Source: Mycobacterium sp. Root135 (GTDB taxonomy: Bacteria > Actinomycetota > Actinomycetes > Mycobacteriales > Mycobacteriaceae). Taken from it: a stretch of 64,000 bases of DNA. A program made the translations under genes and the position numbers. The DNA lies in assembly GCF_001426545.1 (NCBI RefSeq), contig NZ_LMEZ01000005.1, positions 404,903 to 468,902 on the forward strand. The letters run 5' to 3'. The notes beneath the pieces are model-generated. The model did not search any database. It was not told the DNA's origin and worked only from the letters and a program-made list of their open reading frames with translations. Positions 40,415 to 51,794 of this stretch are shown one piece after another (the first letter of the stretch is position 1; every line of letters begins with the position of its first letter).

Positions 40415-40965
40415 TCGTCGCCCGCAGCCTCTTCCTTCACCACTTTCGAGTCACATCTGGTGCTGTCGTGCGCCGAAAATCTGAGAATCTTCTGCCCCAG
40501 TCGCACCACGGGTCACATGAATGGCTCGTGGACTACTCGTGCGTCACTCGTGGACTAATGACGGACTTTCGGCGGCGCCGTCCACACACGAGCCAACCGT
40601 CCACAGCCCGCCAAATTACACACGCCGGTAGTCCACGAGTGACGCACGAGCGGACACCGCCTCCGACCTGCCAACCAACGCCTCGATCCACAGGTTGCAC
40701 AGCACCTATTACTGTTACTCATCTATCAATCTATTTCCTTCTTTAAAAGAAGCACCTGGGGAACGAGCCCTGTGGGCCGTCCGGAGAACCGCCCTGGCGG
40801 GGCGCTTGTCACCGCGATCGATTAGCTTTCAACTTGAGGCCGGAGGCTCTACGGTGGGTCTTCGACAACCGGAACGGTCGTCGAACCGCAGCGTGGTGAA
40901 ATGTCCGTAAGACACCCGTAGATCCGCTGCTCGTGCAAGTGGTGGGTTTTACCGAAGGGGACGCT
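40415..40965. other. oriC: Chromosomal replication origin oriC
   Basis: 551-base dnaA-dnaN spacer with no gene. It contains six degenerate DnaA boxes (each 7 of 9): CGTGGACTA at 40527 and 40549 (reverse), CCGTCCACA at 40578 and 40597, TAGTCCACG at 40629 and CGATCCACA at 40684. An AT-rich stretch at 40707-40752 (ending CTTTAAAAGA) is the likely unwinding element. A 22-bp perfect inverted repeat frames the box cluster (listed separately). The dnaN promoter must lie in the 3' part. Assignment rests on position, boxes and AT content; strand start sites cannot be read. Confidence 0.9.
40536..40650. repeat. 22-bp perfect inverted repeat framing oriC DnaA boxes
   Basis: Arms at 40536-40557 and 40629-40650 are exact reverse complements, separated by 71 bases. 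Each arm ends with one degenerate DnaA box (40549-40557 and 40629-40637), and two more boxes in direct orientation lie between the arms. A further partial direct copy of the left arm's end (CTCGTGGACTA) occurs at 40525-40535. Confidence 0.9.
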
Positions 40966-42168
40966 ATGGACGCGGCGACGACGACAATTGGTACCGATTT
41001 GAAGTTTCGGCTGGTGCGCGAAGACTTCGCGGACGCCGTGGCTTGGGTTGCCCGGATCCTTCCGACGCGGCCGACCGTGCCGGTGCTCTCAGGTGTGCTG
41101 CTGACCGGCTCCGAAGACGGTTTGACCATCTCCGGCTACGACTACGAAGTCTCGGCCGAGGTTCGTGTCGCGGCTGAAATCGCTTCTCCGGGAAGTGTTC
41201 TCGTCTCTGGGCGGCTGTTGTCCGACATCACGAAGTCGCTGCCGGCCAAGCCGGTCGACGTCACCGTCGAAGGCACCAGGGTTTCGCTGACCTGCGGCAG
41301 CGCACGTTTCTCGCTTCCCACGATGGCCGTCGAGGACTACCCCACGCTGCCGCAGCTGCCCGAGGAAACCGGTGTGGTGGCGTCGGACTTGTTCGCCCAG
41401 GCCATCAGTCAGGTCGCCGTCGCGGCCGGCCGTGACGACACACTGCCGATGCTGACTGGCATTCGGGTGGAGATCTCCGGCGACAAGGTCGTGCTGGCGG
41501 CCACCGACCGATTCCGTCTCGCCGTGCGCGAGCTCACCTGGACCACGAACACCGCCGACATCGAGGCCGCCGTTCTGGTACCTGCCAAGACTCTCGCCGA
41601 GGCGGCACGGGCCGGCACCGACGGTGCCGACGTCCACCTGTCCCTCGGTGCGGGTGCGGCCGTCGGCAAGGAGGGACTGCTCGGTATCCGGAGCAACGGC
41701 AAGCGCACCACGAGTCGCCTTCTCGACGCCGAGTTCCCGAAGTTCCGCCAGCTTCTTCCCGCCGAGCACACCGCCGTCGCCACGGTCGGGGTCGCCGAAC
41801 TGACCGAGGCCATCAAACGTGTTGCGCTCGTTGCCGACCGCGGCGCCCAGGTCCGGATGGAGTTCACCGAGGACTCGCTGCGGCTGACCGCCGGTGGCGA
41901 GGACGCCGTGGGTCGCGCAGAGGAAGACCTGCCGGTGGAGTTCTCCGGTGAGCCGCTGACCATCGCGTTCAACCCGACCTATCTCACCGATGGGCTCGGC
42001 TCGTTGCACACTCCGAAGGTGACGTTCGGCTTCACGACATCCAGCCGTCCCGCGGTGTTGCGCCCGGCGGGTGATGATGGTGATTCGTACGTCGGTGCGA
42101 GTGGTCCGTTCCCGGCCGCCCAGACCGACTACGTGTATCTGTTGATGCCGGTCCGTCTTCCAGGCTGA
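40966..42168 (+). CDS. dnaN: DNA polymerase III beta sliding clamp
   Basis: 400 residues from ATG 40966, which matches the M. tuberculosis start (MDAATT); the frame is open 11 codons further up. Forms the dimeric ring that holds DNA polymerases on DNA. Three clamp domains are visible: [66 protein letters not shown] with [13 protein letters not shown]; and [27 protein letters not shown] ending [12 protein letters not shown]. The final MPVRLPG is the conserved C-terminal loop of the protein-binding pocket. Confidence 0.97.
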   Translation: MDAATTTIGTDLKFRLVREDFADAVAWVARILPTRPTVPVLSGVLLTGSEDGLTISGYDYEVSAEVRVAAEIASPGSVLVSGRLLSDITKSLPAKPVDVTVEGTRVSLTCGSARFSLPTMAVEDYPTLPQLPEETGVVASDLFAQAISQVAVAAGRDDTLPMLTGIRVEISGDKVVLAATDRFRLAVRELTWTTNTADIEAAVLVPAKTLAEAARAGTDGADVHLSLGAGAAVGKEGLLGIRSNGKRTTSRLLDAEFPKFRQLLPAEHTAVATVGVAELTEAIKRVALVADRGAQVRMEFTEDSLRLTAGGEDAVGRAEEDLPVEFSGEPLTIAFNPTYLTDGLGSLHTPKVTFGFTTSSRPAVLRPAGDDGDSYVGASGPFPAAQTDYVYLLMPVRLPG

Positions 42169-42199
42169 CCGGCCCTAACACCACGAAATAGAGGAGCAC

Positions 42200-43093
42200 A
42201 TGCAACTCGGGTTGGTCGGTCTCGGCAAAATGGGCTTCAACATGCGGGAACGCCTTCGCAAGGGCGAGCACGAAGTCATCGGATACGACCCCAGACCCGA
42301 GGTGACCGACGTTCCAGATCTGGCCGGACTTGCCTCGGCGCTCACCGCACCGCGCGTGGTGTGGGTGATGGTGCCCTCGGGCGAGATCACCACTGGAACC
42401 ATCGCCGGTCTCGCCGAGGTACTCAGTCCGGGCGACATGGTCGTCGACGGTGGCAACTCGCGCTACACCGAAGACGAACCGCACGCCGCGTTGTTGGCGG
42501 AGAAGGGCATCGGCTTCGTCGACGCCGGTGTCTCCGGTGGCATTTGGGGTCTCACCGAGGGTTACGGCCTGATGGTCGGAGGCAGCGACGCCGACGTGGA
42601 GAAGGTCATGCCGATCTTCGACACGCTGCGTCCGCCGGGACCGCGGGAAGACGGATTCGTGCACGCCGGGCCCGTCGGAGCCGGTCACTTCGCCAAGATG
42701 GTTCACAACGGCGTCGAGTACGCCATGATGACCGCCTACGGCGAGGGTTACGAATTGCTTGCCGCATCAGACCTGGTCAAGAGCCCACAAGCGGTCTATC
42801 AAGCGTGGTCCAACGGGACCGTGGTCAGATCGTGGCTGCAGCAGCTGCTCGCCAAGGCGCTCAAGGAGGATCCGAAGCTCGCGGAGATCCGGGGTTACAC
42901 CGACGATTCGGGTGAGGGTCGTTGGACCGTCGAGGAAGCCATTCGCCTCCGTGTCCCCGTTCCCGCGATTGCAGCGTCTCTGTTCGCGAGATTCCTTTCC
43001 CGACAAGACGATTCGCCGACCATGAAGGCCGTCGCGGCATTGCGCAACCAGTTCGGCGGCCACGCGGTCCAGCGGATCCACGAGTCGGGTTGA
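42200..43093 (+). CDS. gnd: 6-phosphogluconate dehydrogenase, decarboxylating, short type
   Basis: 297 residues. It oxidises and decarboxylates 6-phosphogluconate to ribulose 5-phosphate. Rossmann motif GLVGLGKMGFNM; substrate-binding DGGNSRYTEDE and DAGVSGGIWGLTEGYGLMVGG; catalytic Lys in GAGHFAKMVHNGVEYAMM. At about 300 residues it belongs to the short, usually NAD-preferring class rather than the 470-residue NADP enzyme. AGAGGAG precedes the ATG. Lying between dnaN and recF is typical of fast-growing mycobacteria and absent from M. tuberculosis. Confidence 0.94.
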   Translation: MQLGLVGLGKMGFNMRERLRKGEHEVIGYDPRPEVTDVPDLAGLASALTAPRVVWVMVPSGEITTGTIAGLAEVLSPGDMVVDGGNSRYTEDEPHAALLAEKGIGFVDAGVSGGIWGLTEGYGLMVGGSDADVEKVMPIFDTLRPPGPREDGFVHAGPVGAGHFAKMVHNGVEYAMMTAYGEGYELLAASDLVKSPQAVYQAWSNGTVVRSWLQQLLAKALKEDPKLAEIRGYTDDSGEGRWTVEEAIRLRVPVPAIAASLFARFLSRQDDSPTMKAVAALRNQFGGHAVQRIHESG

Positions 43094-43132
43094 TTCCTTG
43101 AGTTCGACGATGAAGCGGTGCGAGGCGGCTAG

Positions 43133-44293
43133 GTGTACGTACGTCAACTGGGTCTGACCGATTTTCGGTCCTGGTCACGACTTGAGTTGCTGCTGGAGCC
43201 GGGGCGGACGGTCTTCGTCGGCCCCAACGGCTTCGGCAAGACGAACATCGTTGAGGCCCTGTGGTATTCGTCGACTTTGGGTTCGCACCGGGTCGGCGCC
43301 GACGCACCGCTGATTCGGGCGGGCGCAGAGCGCGCCATCGTGTCGACCATCATGGTGAACGAGGGCCGGGAGCTGGCGGTCGACCTGGAGATCACCGCGG
43401 GCCGTGCCAACAAGGCGAGACTCAACCGCTCCCCCGTGCGCAGCGCCCGGGAAATTCTCGGCGCCATTCGCGCGGTGCTGTTCGCCCCGGAGGACTTGGC
43501 GTTGGTCCGCGGCGACCCCAGTGAACGCCGGCGCTACCTCGACGAGCTCGCCACGACCCGACGACCGTCGGTGGCAGGTGTGCGAGCGGACTACGACAAG
43601 GTTCTTCGCCAGCGAGCCGCTCTTCTGAAATCCGCTGCGGGAGCACGCTTTCGGGGCGACTCGAGTGCGCTGGACACACTCGACGTGTGGGATGGTCACC
43701 TCGCAGCGCAGGGAGCACGGCTCATCGCCGCCCGGGTGGCCCTGGTCAACATGCTGGCCCCGGAAGTCGAGAAGGCGTATCAACTTCTGGCTCCCGCGTC
43801 ACGGCCGGCGTCCATCAGGTATCGCAGTTCGGTGGAGGCGGTAGAGGAAGAAGCCGCGACCGGCGCGCCCAGCGTGGAGGTCTTCGAGGTCGGACTCCTC
43901 GACGAGTTGGCCCGCAAGAGGTCCGCGGAGTTGGAACGTGGTGTGTGCCTTGTCGGTCCTCACCGGGATGATCTGGAGTTGCGTCTCGGGGATCAACCCG
44001 CCAAGGGATTTGCCAGCCACGGTGAGTCCTGGTCGACGGCGCTGTCGTTGAGATTGGCTGCCTATGAACTACTTCGGTCCGAGGGGTCGGATCCCGTGTT
44101 GTTGCTCGACGACGTGTTCGCCGAACTCGACAACGCACGTCGACGTGCGCTGGTCGAGGTGGCGTCGTCTGCGGAGCAGGTCTTGGTGACCGCCGCGGTG
44201 GCCGAGGACATCCCCCAGGATTGGGATGCGCGCAGGATCGTCGTCGGCATGCGAGACGACGACTCCGGTCGACTGTCCGAGGTGACGGAGTGA
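43133..44293 (+). CDS. recF: DNA replication and repair protein RecF
   Basis: 386 residues from GTG 43133. SMC-like ATPase that loads RecA at single-strand gaps. [17 protein letters not shown] leads to Walker [17 protein letters not shown]; the family block [42 protein letters not shown]; signature region [20 protein letters not shown]; and Walker [21 protein letters not shown]. Its stop overlaps the next GTG (GTGA), coupling it with the DUF721 gene, as in all mycobacteria. Confidence 0.96.
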   Translation: MYVRQLGLTDFRSWSRLELLLEPGRTVFVGPNGFGKTNIVEALWYSSTLGSHRVGADAPLIRAGAERAIVSTIMVNEGRELAVDLEITAGRANKARLNRSPVRSAREILGAIRAVLFAPEDLALVRGDPSERRRYLDELATTRRPSVAGVRADYDKVLRQRAALLKSAAGARFRGDSSALDTLDVWDGHLAAQGARLIAARVALVNMLAPEVEKAYQLLAPASRPASIRYRSSVEAVEEEAATGAPSVEVFEVGLLDELARKRSAELERGVCLVGPHRDDLELRLGDQPAKGFASHGESWSTALSLRLAAYELLRSEGSDPVLLLDDVFAELDNARRRALVEVASSAEQVLVTAAVAEDIPQDWDARRIVVGMRDDDSGRLSEVTE

Positions 44294-44856
44294 CCGATCC
44301 GACCGACGACGAGCCCAAGGGTCCACCGCCCGAGCTCGCGCACATCAGGGGAATGGACCTGGTCCGGCGCACGCTCGAGGAGGCGCGTGGCGCGGCACGC
44401 AGTCAGGGAAAGGACGTCGGCCACGGGCGGACGTCGACGTCCTCTAAGCGGGTTCCGAACCGCGGCGGCCGCCGGAGATGGTCGGGCCCCGGGCCGGACG
44501 CGCGGGATCCGCAGACCCTCGGCTCGTTGACGTCGCAGTTGGCGAAGAGCAGAGGGTGGGCGCCGAAGGTCGCCGCGGGGTCGGTGTTCGGACAGTGGGA
44601 GACCGTCGTCGGAGAGCAGATCGCCGAGCACGCAAACCCGACGACGCTGCGCGACGGCATCTTGACAGTGGAGGCCGAGTCCACCGCGTGGGCAACCCAA
44701 CTGCGGATGGTTCAGCCCCAGTTGTTGGCCAAGATTGCGGCTGCGGTCGGCGACGGCGTCGTCACCAGCCTGAAGATCGTCGGCCCGGCCGCCCCGACGT
44801 GGCGCAAGGGTAAGTACAACGTGCCGGGCCGCGGTCCGCGCGACACTTACGGATAG
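44290..44856 (+). CDS. DUF721 family protein (Rv0004-like)
   Basis: 188 residues from GTG 44290, at the GTGA overlap with recF; the frame is open upstream inside recF. Charged N-terminal half with [22 protein letters not shown], a basic linker, then the DUF721 (DciA-like) domain: [73 protein letters not shown]. DciA-type proteins act as loaders of the replicative helicase in bacteria without DnaC, so a replication role is plausible here and supported by the position beside dnaA-dnaN-recF. Confidence 0.9.
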   Translation: MTDPTDDEPKGPPPELAHIRGMDLVRRTLEEARGAARSQGKDVGHGRTSTSSKRVPNRGGRRRWSGPGPDARDPQTLGSLTSQLAKSRGWAPKVAAGSVFGQWETVVGEQIAEHANPTTLRDGILTVEAESTAWATQLRMVQPQLLAKIAAAVGDGVVTSLKIVGPAAPTWRKGKYNVPGRGPRDTYG

Positions 44857-45008
44857 TGGATACCGGCGCGATCTGAGAGCGCCGACAGCGTGCGCAACCC
44901 CACGTTCGGTCGTCGGGACGCGTGCTTGGCTGTGAAATTCCGTGCACGGCTCATTTAGGTACATGAAACCGTCGCCTCAGAGTGGGTCCTGACGGTGGGT
45001 AAAGGTAG

Positions 45009-47102
<2,094 letters not shown>

Positions 47103-47138
47103 CGGCCAGTATCCAAAGACGAATAGGGCTGACACACG

Positions 47139-49709
47139 ATGACTGACACCACACTGCCGCCCGGCGGCGACGACGGCGCGATCACCGACCGCATCGAACC
47201 GGTCGACATCCAGCAGGAGATGCAGCGCAGCTACATCGATTACGCGATGAGCGTCATCGTCGGCCGTGCGCTCCCGGAGGTTCGAGACGGCCTGAAGCCG
47301 GTGCACCGCCGCGTGCTGTACGCGATGTACGACTCGGGCTTCCGTCCCGACCGCGGACACGCGAAATCCGCACGCTCCGTTGCCGAGACGATGGGCAATT
47401 ACCACCCGCACGGTGACTCGTCGATCTACGACACCCTGGTCCGGATGGCCCAGCCGTGGTCGCTGCGGTATCCCCTGGTCGACGGGCAAGGCAACTTCGG
47501 CTCGCCCGGCAACGATCCGCCAGCCGCGATGCGGTACACGGAAGCGCGCCTCACGCCGCTGGCGATGGAGATGCTGCGTGAAATCGACGAGGAGACAGTC
47601 GATTTCATCCCCAACTACGACGGCCGGGTGCAAGAACCGACCGTCTTGCCGTCCCGCTTCCCCAACCTGTTGGCCAACGGCTCGGGCGGTATCGCGGTCG
47701 GCATGGCCACCAACATGCCGCCGCACAACCTTCGGGAACTCGCCGAGGCGGTGTTCTGGTGCCTCGACAACTTCGACGCCGATGAAGAGGCCACCCTTGC
47801 GGCGGTCACCGAGCGGGTCAAGGGACCCGACTTCCCCACCTACGGACTGATAGTCGGCTCGCAGGGCATCCACGACGCCTACACGACGGGCCGCGGCTCG
47901 ATCCGCATGCGCGGTGTCGTCGAGGTCGAAGAGGACAGCAAGGGCCGCACGCTGCTCGTCATCACCGAGCTCCCCTATCAGGTCAACCACGACAACTTCA
48001 TCACCTCGATCGCCGACCAGGTGCGTGACGGCAAGCTCGCCGGCATCTCCAACATCGAGGACCAGGGCAGCGACCGGGTCGGCATGCGGATCGTCGTCGA
48101 GGTCAAGCGCGACGCCGTGGCCAAGGTGGTCCTGAACAACCTCTACAAGCACACCCAGCTGCAGACCAGCTTCGGCGCCAACATGCTGTCGATCGTCGAC
48201 GGTGTGCCTCGCACGCTGCGGATCGACCAGCTGATCCGCCTCTACGTCGTGCACCAGTTGGACGTCATCGTCCGCCGCACCATCTACCGGTTGCGCAAGG
48301 CGAACGAACGAGCCCACATCTTGCGCGGCTTGGTCAAGGCGCTCGACGCGCTGGACGAGGTCATCGCGCTCATCCGGGCGTCGGCGAACGTCGACGTCGC
48401 GCGGGCCGGCCTGATCGAGCTGCTGGACGTCGACGACATCCAGGCGCAGGCGATCCTCGACATGCAGCTGCGGCGGCTGGCCGCCCTGGAACGTCAGCGC
48501 ATCGTCGACGACCTGGCCAAGATCGAGGCCGAGATCGCCGACCTCGAGGACATCCTCGCCAAGCCGGAGCGGCAGCGGAAGATCGTCCACGACGAGCTCG
48601 CAGAACTGGCCGAGAAGTACGGCGACGACCGTCGCACCCGGATCATCCCGGCCGACGGCGACGTCGCCGACGAGGACCTCATCGCCCGCGAAGAGGTCGT
48701 CGTCACCATCACCGAAACCGGGTACGCCAAGCGCACCAAGTCCGACCTGTACCGCAGCCAGAAGCGCGGCGGCAAGGGCGTGCAGGGAGCGGGTCTGAAG
48801 CAGGACGACATCGTCCGGCACTTCTTCGTGGGCTCCACCCACGACTGGATCCTGTTCTTCACCACCCAGGGCCGCGTCTATCGGGCGAAGGCCTACGAAC
48901 TACCCGAGGCGTCACGGACGGCCCGAGGCCAGCACGTCGCGAACCTGCTGGCGTTCCAGCCGGAGGAGCGCATCGCGCAGGTCATCCAGATCAAGTCTTA
49001 CGAGGACGCGCCGTACCTGGTGCTCGCCACCAAGAACGGTCTGGTCAAGAAGTCCAAGTTGACGGACTTCGACTCGAACCGCTCCGGCGGCATCGTCGCG
49101 GTCAACCTCCGTGACGGCGACGAGCTCGTCGGCGCCGTGCTGTGCTCGGCCGAAGAGGATCTGCTGCTGGTCTCGGCAAAGGGCCAGTCGATCCGGTTCT
49201 CGGCCACCGACGAGGCGCTGCGGCCGATGGGCCGCGCCACCTCCGGCGTGCAGGGCATGCGGTTCAACGAAGAAGACCAGCTGCTGTCGCTGAACGTGGT
49301 CCGTGAGGGCACCTACCTCCTGGTGGCGACGTCGGGTGGTTACTCCAAGCGGACGGCCATCGACGAGTACACCCCGCAGGGGCGTGGCGGCAAGGGCATC
49401 CTGACGATCCAGTACGACCCCAAGCGTGGCACTCTGGTCGGAGCGTTGATCGTCGACGAGGACACCGAGCTCTACGCCATCACCTCGGGTGGGGGCGTCA
49501 TCCGGACCGTGGCACGCCAAGTGCGCAAGGCCGGGCGGCAAACCAAGGGCGTGCGCTTGATGAACCTCGGAGATGGCGACACACTGATTGCCGTCGCCCG
49601 CAACGCCGACGAGGACGCCTCTGACGACGTCGTAGAAGGCGTCGTAGACGGAGTTGCCGAAGACGTCGTCGATGTCGTCGACGACGACTCACAGACTGAC
49701 CCGAGCTAA
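47139..49709 (+). CDS. gyrA: DNA gyrase subunit A
   Basis: 856 residues. Cuts and rejoins DNA through catalytic Tyr133 ([13 protein letters not shown]). The quinolone region reads [17 protein letters not shown] with Ser94 (codon 47418-47420) at the position of E. coli Ser83 and M. tuberculosis Ala90; Asp98 (M. tuberculosis Asp94) is kept. The C-terminal beta-pinwheel has repeated strands and the GyrA-box QKRGGKG, with the mycobacterial GRGGKG repeat later. The last 40 residues are an acidic [22 protein letters not shown] tail. No intein is present at the active site, unlike in some mycobacteria. Confidence 0.98.
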   Translation: MTDTTLPPGGDDGAITDRIEPVDIQQEMQRSYIDYAMSVIVGRALPEVRDGLKPVHRRVLYAMYDSGFRPDRGHAKSARSVAETMGNYHPHGDSSIYDTLVRMAQPWSLRYPLVDGQGNFGSPGNDPPAAMRYTEARLTPLAMEMLREIDEETVDFIPNYDGRVQEPTVLPSRFPNLLANGSGGIAVGMATNMPPHNLRELAEAVFWCLDNFDADEEATLAAVTERVKGPDFPTYGLIVGSQGIHDAYTTGRGSIRMRGVVEVEEDSKGRTLLVITELPYQVNHDNFITSIADQVRDGKLAGISNIEDQGSDRVGMRIVVEVKRDAVAKVVLNNLYKHTQLQTSFGANMLSIVDGVPRTLRIDQLIRLYVVHQLDVIVRRTIYRLRKANERAHILRGLVKALDALDEVIALIRASANVDVARAGLIELLDVDDIQAQAILDMQLRRLAALERQRIVDDLAKIEAEIADLEDILAKPERQRKIVHDELAELAEKYGDDRRTRIIPADGDVADEDLIAREEVVVTITETGYAKRTKSDLYRSQKRGGKGVQGAGLKQDDIVRHFFVGSTHDWILFFTTQGRVYRAKAYELPEASRTARGQHVANLLAFQPEERIAQVIQIKSYEDAPYLVLATKNGLVKKSKLTDFDSNRSGGIVAVNLRDGDELVGAVLCSAEEDLLLVSAKGQSIRFSATDEALRPMGRATSGVQGMRFNEEDQLLSLNVVREGTYLLVATSGGYSKRTAIDEYTPQGRGGKGILTIQYDPKRGTLVGALIVDEDTELYAITSGGGVIRTVARQVRKAGRQTKGVRLMNLGDGDTLIAVARNADEDASDDVVEGVVDGVAEDVVDVVDDDSQTDPS

Positions 49710-49719
49710 GGAGCCGTAG

Positions 49720-50643
49720 GTGGGTTCACCGAACGAACCTGGACCACCGCGCACCGGCGACGGTTCAGGTAGTACGAACGGCGCTCACGAAGCCGGCCCG
49801 GGGAACGGTGCCGGGTCGACCGGTGAGGTTCCGCCGTGGCAGCGGGGAACCGCGGCACGGCCCAGGCAGCCAGATGGTCCACGGGCCGGTGCGGCGGCTG
49901 GTCACCAGGGTGGCGGCTCGCCAGGCGCCGATGCCCGGCTCAACCGGTTCATCTCGGGTGGGCCTGCCACGGGTCCGGCGCAGGGTGCTCCCCCACGTGA
50001 GTCGGCGCCGCCGCGTGAGTCGGGTCCAGGACGGGAGTCCGCTCCGGCACCGGCGCGCGACTCGGCGCCCGCACGGGAGTCCACTCCGACGAAGACCGAC
50101 GCCGCACCGCCCAATCGCAACGAGCCGGCCCGGTCGGAGGCCTACGCGAGCGAGCTCCCCGACCTGTCGGGTGTCGCCCCTCGTGGGCCACGCAAGCCAG
50201 CGGCCGAGCGGACGGCCGTCGAGCCCTCTTCGCGGTCCTCGGCGCCCGCCACGCGCGCGTCGGCGGGCAGCCGGTCCCAGGGGCCGGTGCGAGCGAGCAT
50301 GCAGATCCGGCGGTTCGATCCGTGGAGCGTGCTGAAGGTCTCGCTGGTGCTGAGCGTGGCGCTGTTCTTCGTCTGGATGATCGCCGTCGCGTTCCTGTAC
50401 TTGGTGCTAGGCGGCATGGGTGTGTGGACGAAGCTGAACAGCAACGTCGGCGACCTGCTCACCAGTGCCAGCGGCAGCGGTGGCGAATTGGTCTCCAGCG
50501 GAACGATTTTCGGCGGCGCAGCCCTCATCGGTCTGGTCAACATCGTGCTTCTGACGGCGATGGCGACGTGCGGTGCGTTCATCTACAACCTGACCACCGA
50601 CCTCGTCGGCGGCGTCGAGGTGACCCTCGCCGACAGGGACTGA
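49720..50643 (+). CDS. DUF3566 membrane protein (Rv0007-like)
   Basis: 307 residues from GTG 49720, 10 bases after gyrA and probably in its operon. About 200 residues of Gly/Pro/Arg-rich, low-complexity cytoplasmic sequence with [23 protein letters not shown] repeats precede the DUF3566 domain. The domain carries two spans ([76 protein letters not shown]). It is equivalent to M. tuberculosis Rv0007 but longer in the disordered part. Function unknown, although conservation next to gyrA and tRNA-Ile across actinobacteria is very strong. Confidence 0.92.
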   Translation: MGSPNEPGPPRTGDGSGSTNGAHEAGPGNGAGSTGEVPPWQRGTAARPRQPDGPRAGAAAGHQGGGSPGADARLNRFISGGPATGPAQGAPPRESAPPRESGPGRESAPAPARDSAPARESTPTKTDAAPPNRNEPARSEAYASELPDLSGVAPRGPRKPAAERTAVEPSSRSSAPATRASAGSRSQGPVRASMQIRRFDPWSVLKVSLVLSVALFFVWMIAVAFLYLVLGGMGVWTKLNSNVGDLLTSASGSGGELVSSGTIFGGAALIGLVNIVLLTAMATCGAFIYNLTTDLVGGVEVTLADRD

Positions 50644-50711
50644 ACACCCGCGGTTTGGGGCGATGGCAGTGGTTGCGGTAACCTCGTCCCTCGGCCGTCG
50701 TATGTGAATAC

Positions 50712-50785
50712 GGGCCTGTAGCTCAGGTGGTTAGAGCGCTTCGCTGATAACGAAGAGGTCGGAGGTTCGAGTCCTCCCAGGCCCA
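50712..50785 (+). tRNA. tRNA-Ile (anticodon GAT)
   Basis: 74 bases folding as a cloverleaf: acceptor GGGCCTG pairs with CAGGCCC (50778-50784), discriminator A; D arm GCTC; anticodon stem CTTCG/CGAAG around GAT; T arm GGAGG-TTCGAGT-CCTCC. CCA is not encoded. Same position as ileT in M. tuberculosis. Confidence 0.97.
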
Positions 50786-50814
50786 CGGTTTGCCTTACCG
50801 AGAGAGGGTGCACT

Positions 50815-50919
50815 GTGAGAGTTTTCGTAGTGCTCACCCTTCTCGTCGCGGGGGTGGTGGTCGTCAGATCCCGCAACCGCGTCGAGGTGTGGCATGTGGC
50901 CGCCGATCAGCCAAGCTGA
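50815..50919 (+). CDS. DLW-39-like micro-membrane protein
   Basis: 34 residues from GTG 50815, preceded by GAGAGAGG six bases away. Short N-terminus, one hydrophobic span (VFVVLTLLVAGVVVV), a basic stretch (RSRNR) and an EVWHVAAD tail. Size, layout and the position next to DUF3566 and tRNA-Ile match the small actinobacterial DLW-39 proteins, whose tail has D-L-W followed by an acidic residue. The exact DLW is EVW here, so the assignment is likely but not certain. It lies entirely between the two tRNA genes. Function unknown. Confidence 0.65.
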   Translation: MRVFVVLTLLVAGVVVVRSRNRVEVWHVAADQPS

Positions 50920-50928
50920 TCACCAAGA

Positions 50929-51001
50929 GGGGCCTTAGCTCAGTTGGTAGAGCGCTGCCTTTGCAAGGCAGATGTCAGGAGTTCGAATCTCCTAGGCTCC
51001 A
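50929..51001 (+). tRNA. tRNA-Ala (anticodon TGC)
   Basis: 73 bases: acceptor GGGGCCT pairs with AGGCTCC (one G-U), discriminator A at 51001; D arm GCTC; anticodon stem GCCTT/AAGGC around TGC; T arm AGGAG-TTCGAAT-CTCCT. CCA not encoded. Corresponds to alaT, paired with ileT next to the origin. Confidence 0.97.
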
Positions 51002-51013
51002 CAATCATTCTTC

Positions 51014-51027
51014 TCCCCGTCTGGGGA
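51014..51027 (+). terminator. Hairpin after tRNA-Ala
   Basis: TCCCC (51014-51018), four-base loop, GGGGA (51023-51027), 13 bases after the tRNA. No U-tract follows. It is a plausible end point or processing barrier for the gyrA-to-tRNA transcript. Confidence 0.4.
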
Positions 51028-51127
51028 CTGTGTTGCTCACGGCGCTGGGGTGATGTCGGCGAGTACGGCGTCAACATCTGATGACGGTCTGCACTGGTCC
51101 GTCAACACGGACCGACGCCAGTGGCAG

Positions 51128-51466
51128 CTAGACGAGGCCAGCCGCCCGCGCAGCGAGATAAGCCGGGATCAGAATCACGAGCGTTAGCGGCGCCGCAGTG
51201 CAGCCCGCCAGCATGCCGCGCCCGACCTGAGCCCCCGATCCCCGCCCTCGCGTTAGGCCCCAGCCGGCAAGTGCCGTGAGGAGGACTGCCGGACCCACCG
51301 TGACCGGAACGAAGTACCAGGCGAGCAGCGAAACTGCGGTGAGGAATTCGAGGCCCAGGATGGTGACGACGGCCGCGATGAAACCAGGAGCGCCATAGCG
51401 TCCGCTGACTGCAACGGGCGGCTCGACCGGTGGGCCGACTCGTCCGTCAGAGAAGCCAGAAGGCAT
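51128..51466 (-). CDS. Small three-span membrane protein of the ESX-like unit
   Basis: 112 residues with a soluble Pro/Gly-rich N-terminus (MPSGFSDGRVGPPVEPPV) and three hydrophobic segments (GFIAAVVTILGLEFLTAVSLLAWYFV; VTVGPAVLLTALAGWGL; GRGMLAGCTAAPLTLVILIPAYLAARAAG). Last gene of a leftward four-gene set; it overlaps the preceding gene by 20 bases. I do not recognise a family. Being paired with another three-span protein behind a type VII secretion substrate makes an immunity or accessory role possible; that is inference. Confidence 0.72.
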   Translation of the reverse strand: MPSGFSDGRVGPPVEPPVAVSGRYGAPGFIAAVVTILGLEFLTAVSLLAWYFVPVTVGPAVLLTALAGWGLTRGRGSGAQVGRGMLAGCTAAPLTLVILIPAYLAARAAGLV

Positions 51467-51794
51467 ATGTCACCGCTCCGATCAGGACGATGGCAGCGCA
51501 CGCAGCCGTGCTGAGCCCGACCCCCCTGGCCGCCCCCGCGTCACGGAAGAGAAGCCCGACTGCGGCGCCGAGAGAGAACACCACGGCGATGCCAGTCGCG
51601 CCGAGCACGGCCACACGCGGAGCATGTTCAGCGTCGGCCACGACTGACCACCGACCCAGCAGCCATATGGAGATCAGCAACAGTCCGAGAATCACCTGAA
51701 TGACGACCGGCGCCGAACGGGTCGCGAGGGTCCACGTGCGATCGTCGAATCTTCGGGCTCGGACCGTCGACGGCGGAGGGGATGCCTCGCTCAC
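51447..51794 (-). CDS. Small three-span membrane protein of the ESX-like unit
   Basis: 115 residues. Polar N-terminus MSEASPPPSTVRARRFDDRTWTLATR, then spans VVIQVILGLLLISIWLLGRW, VAVLGATGIAVVFSLGAAVGLLF and GLSTAACAAIVLIGAVTYAFWLL. The start codon overlaps the stop of the large TPR-type gene (ATGA, 51791-51794), and the 3' end overlaps the next membrane gene by 20 bases. The size and topology resemble its downstream partner, so the two may be distant paralogues or form a complex. No family recognised. Confidence 0.75.
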   Translation of the reverse strand: MSEASPPPSTVRARRFDDRTWTLATRSAPVVIQVILGLLLISIWLLGRWSVVADAEHAPRVAVLGATGIAVVFSLGAAVGLLFRDAGAARGVGLSTAACAAIVLIGAVTYAFWLL

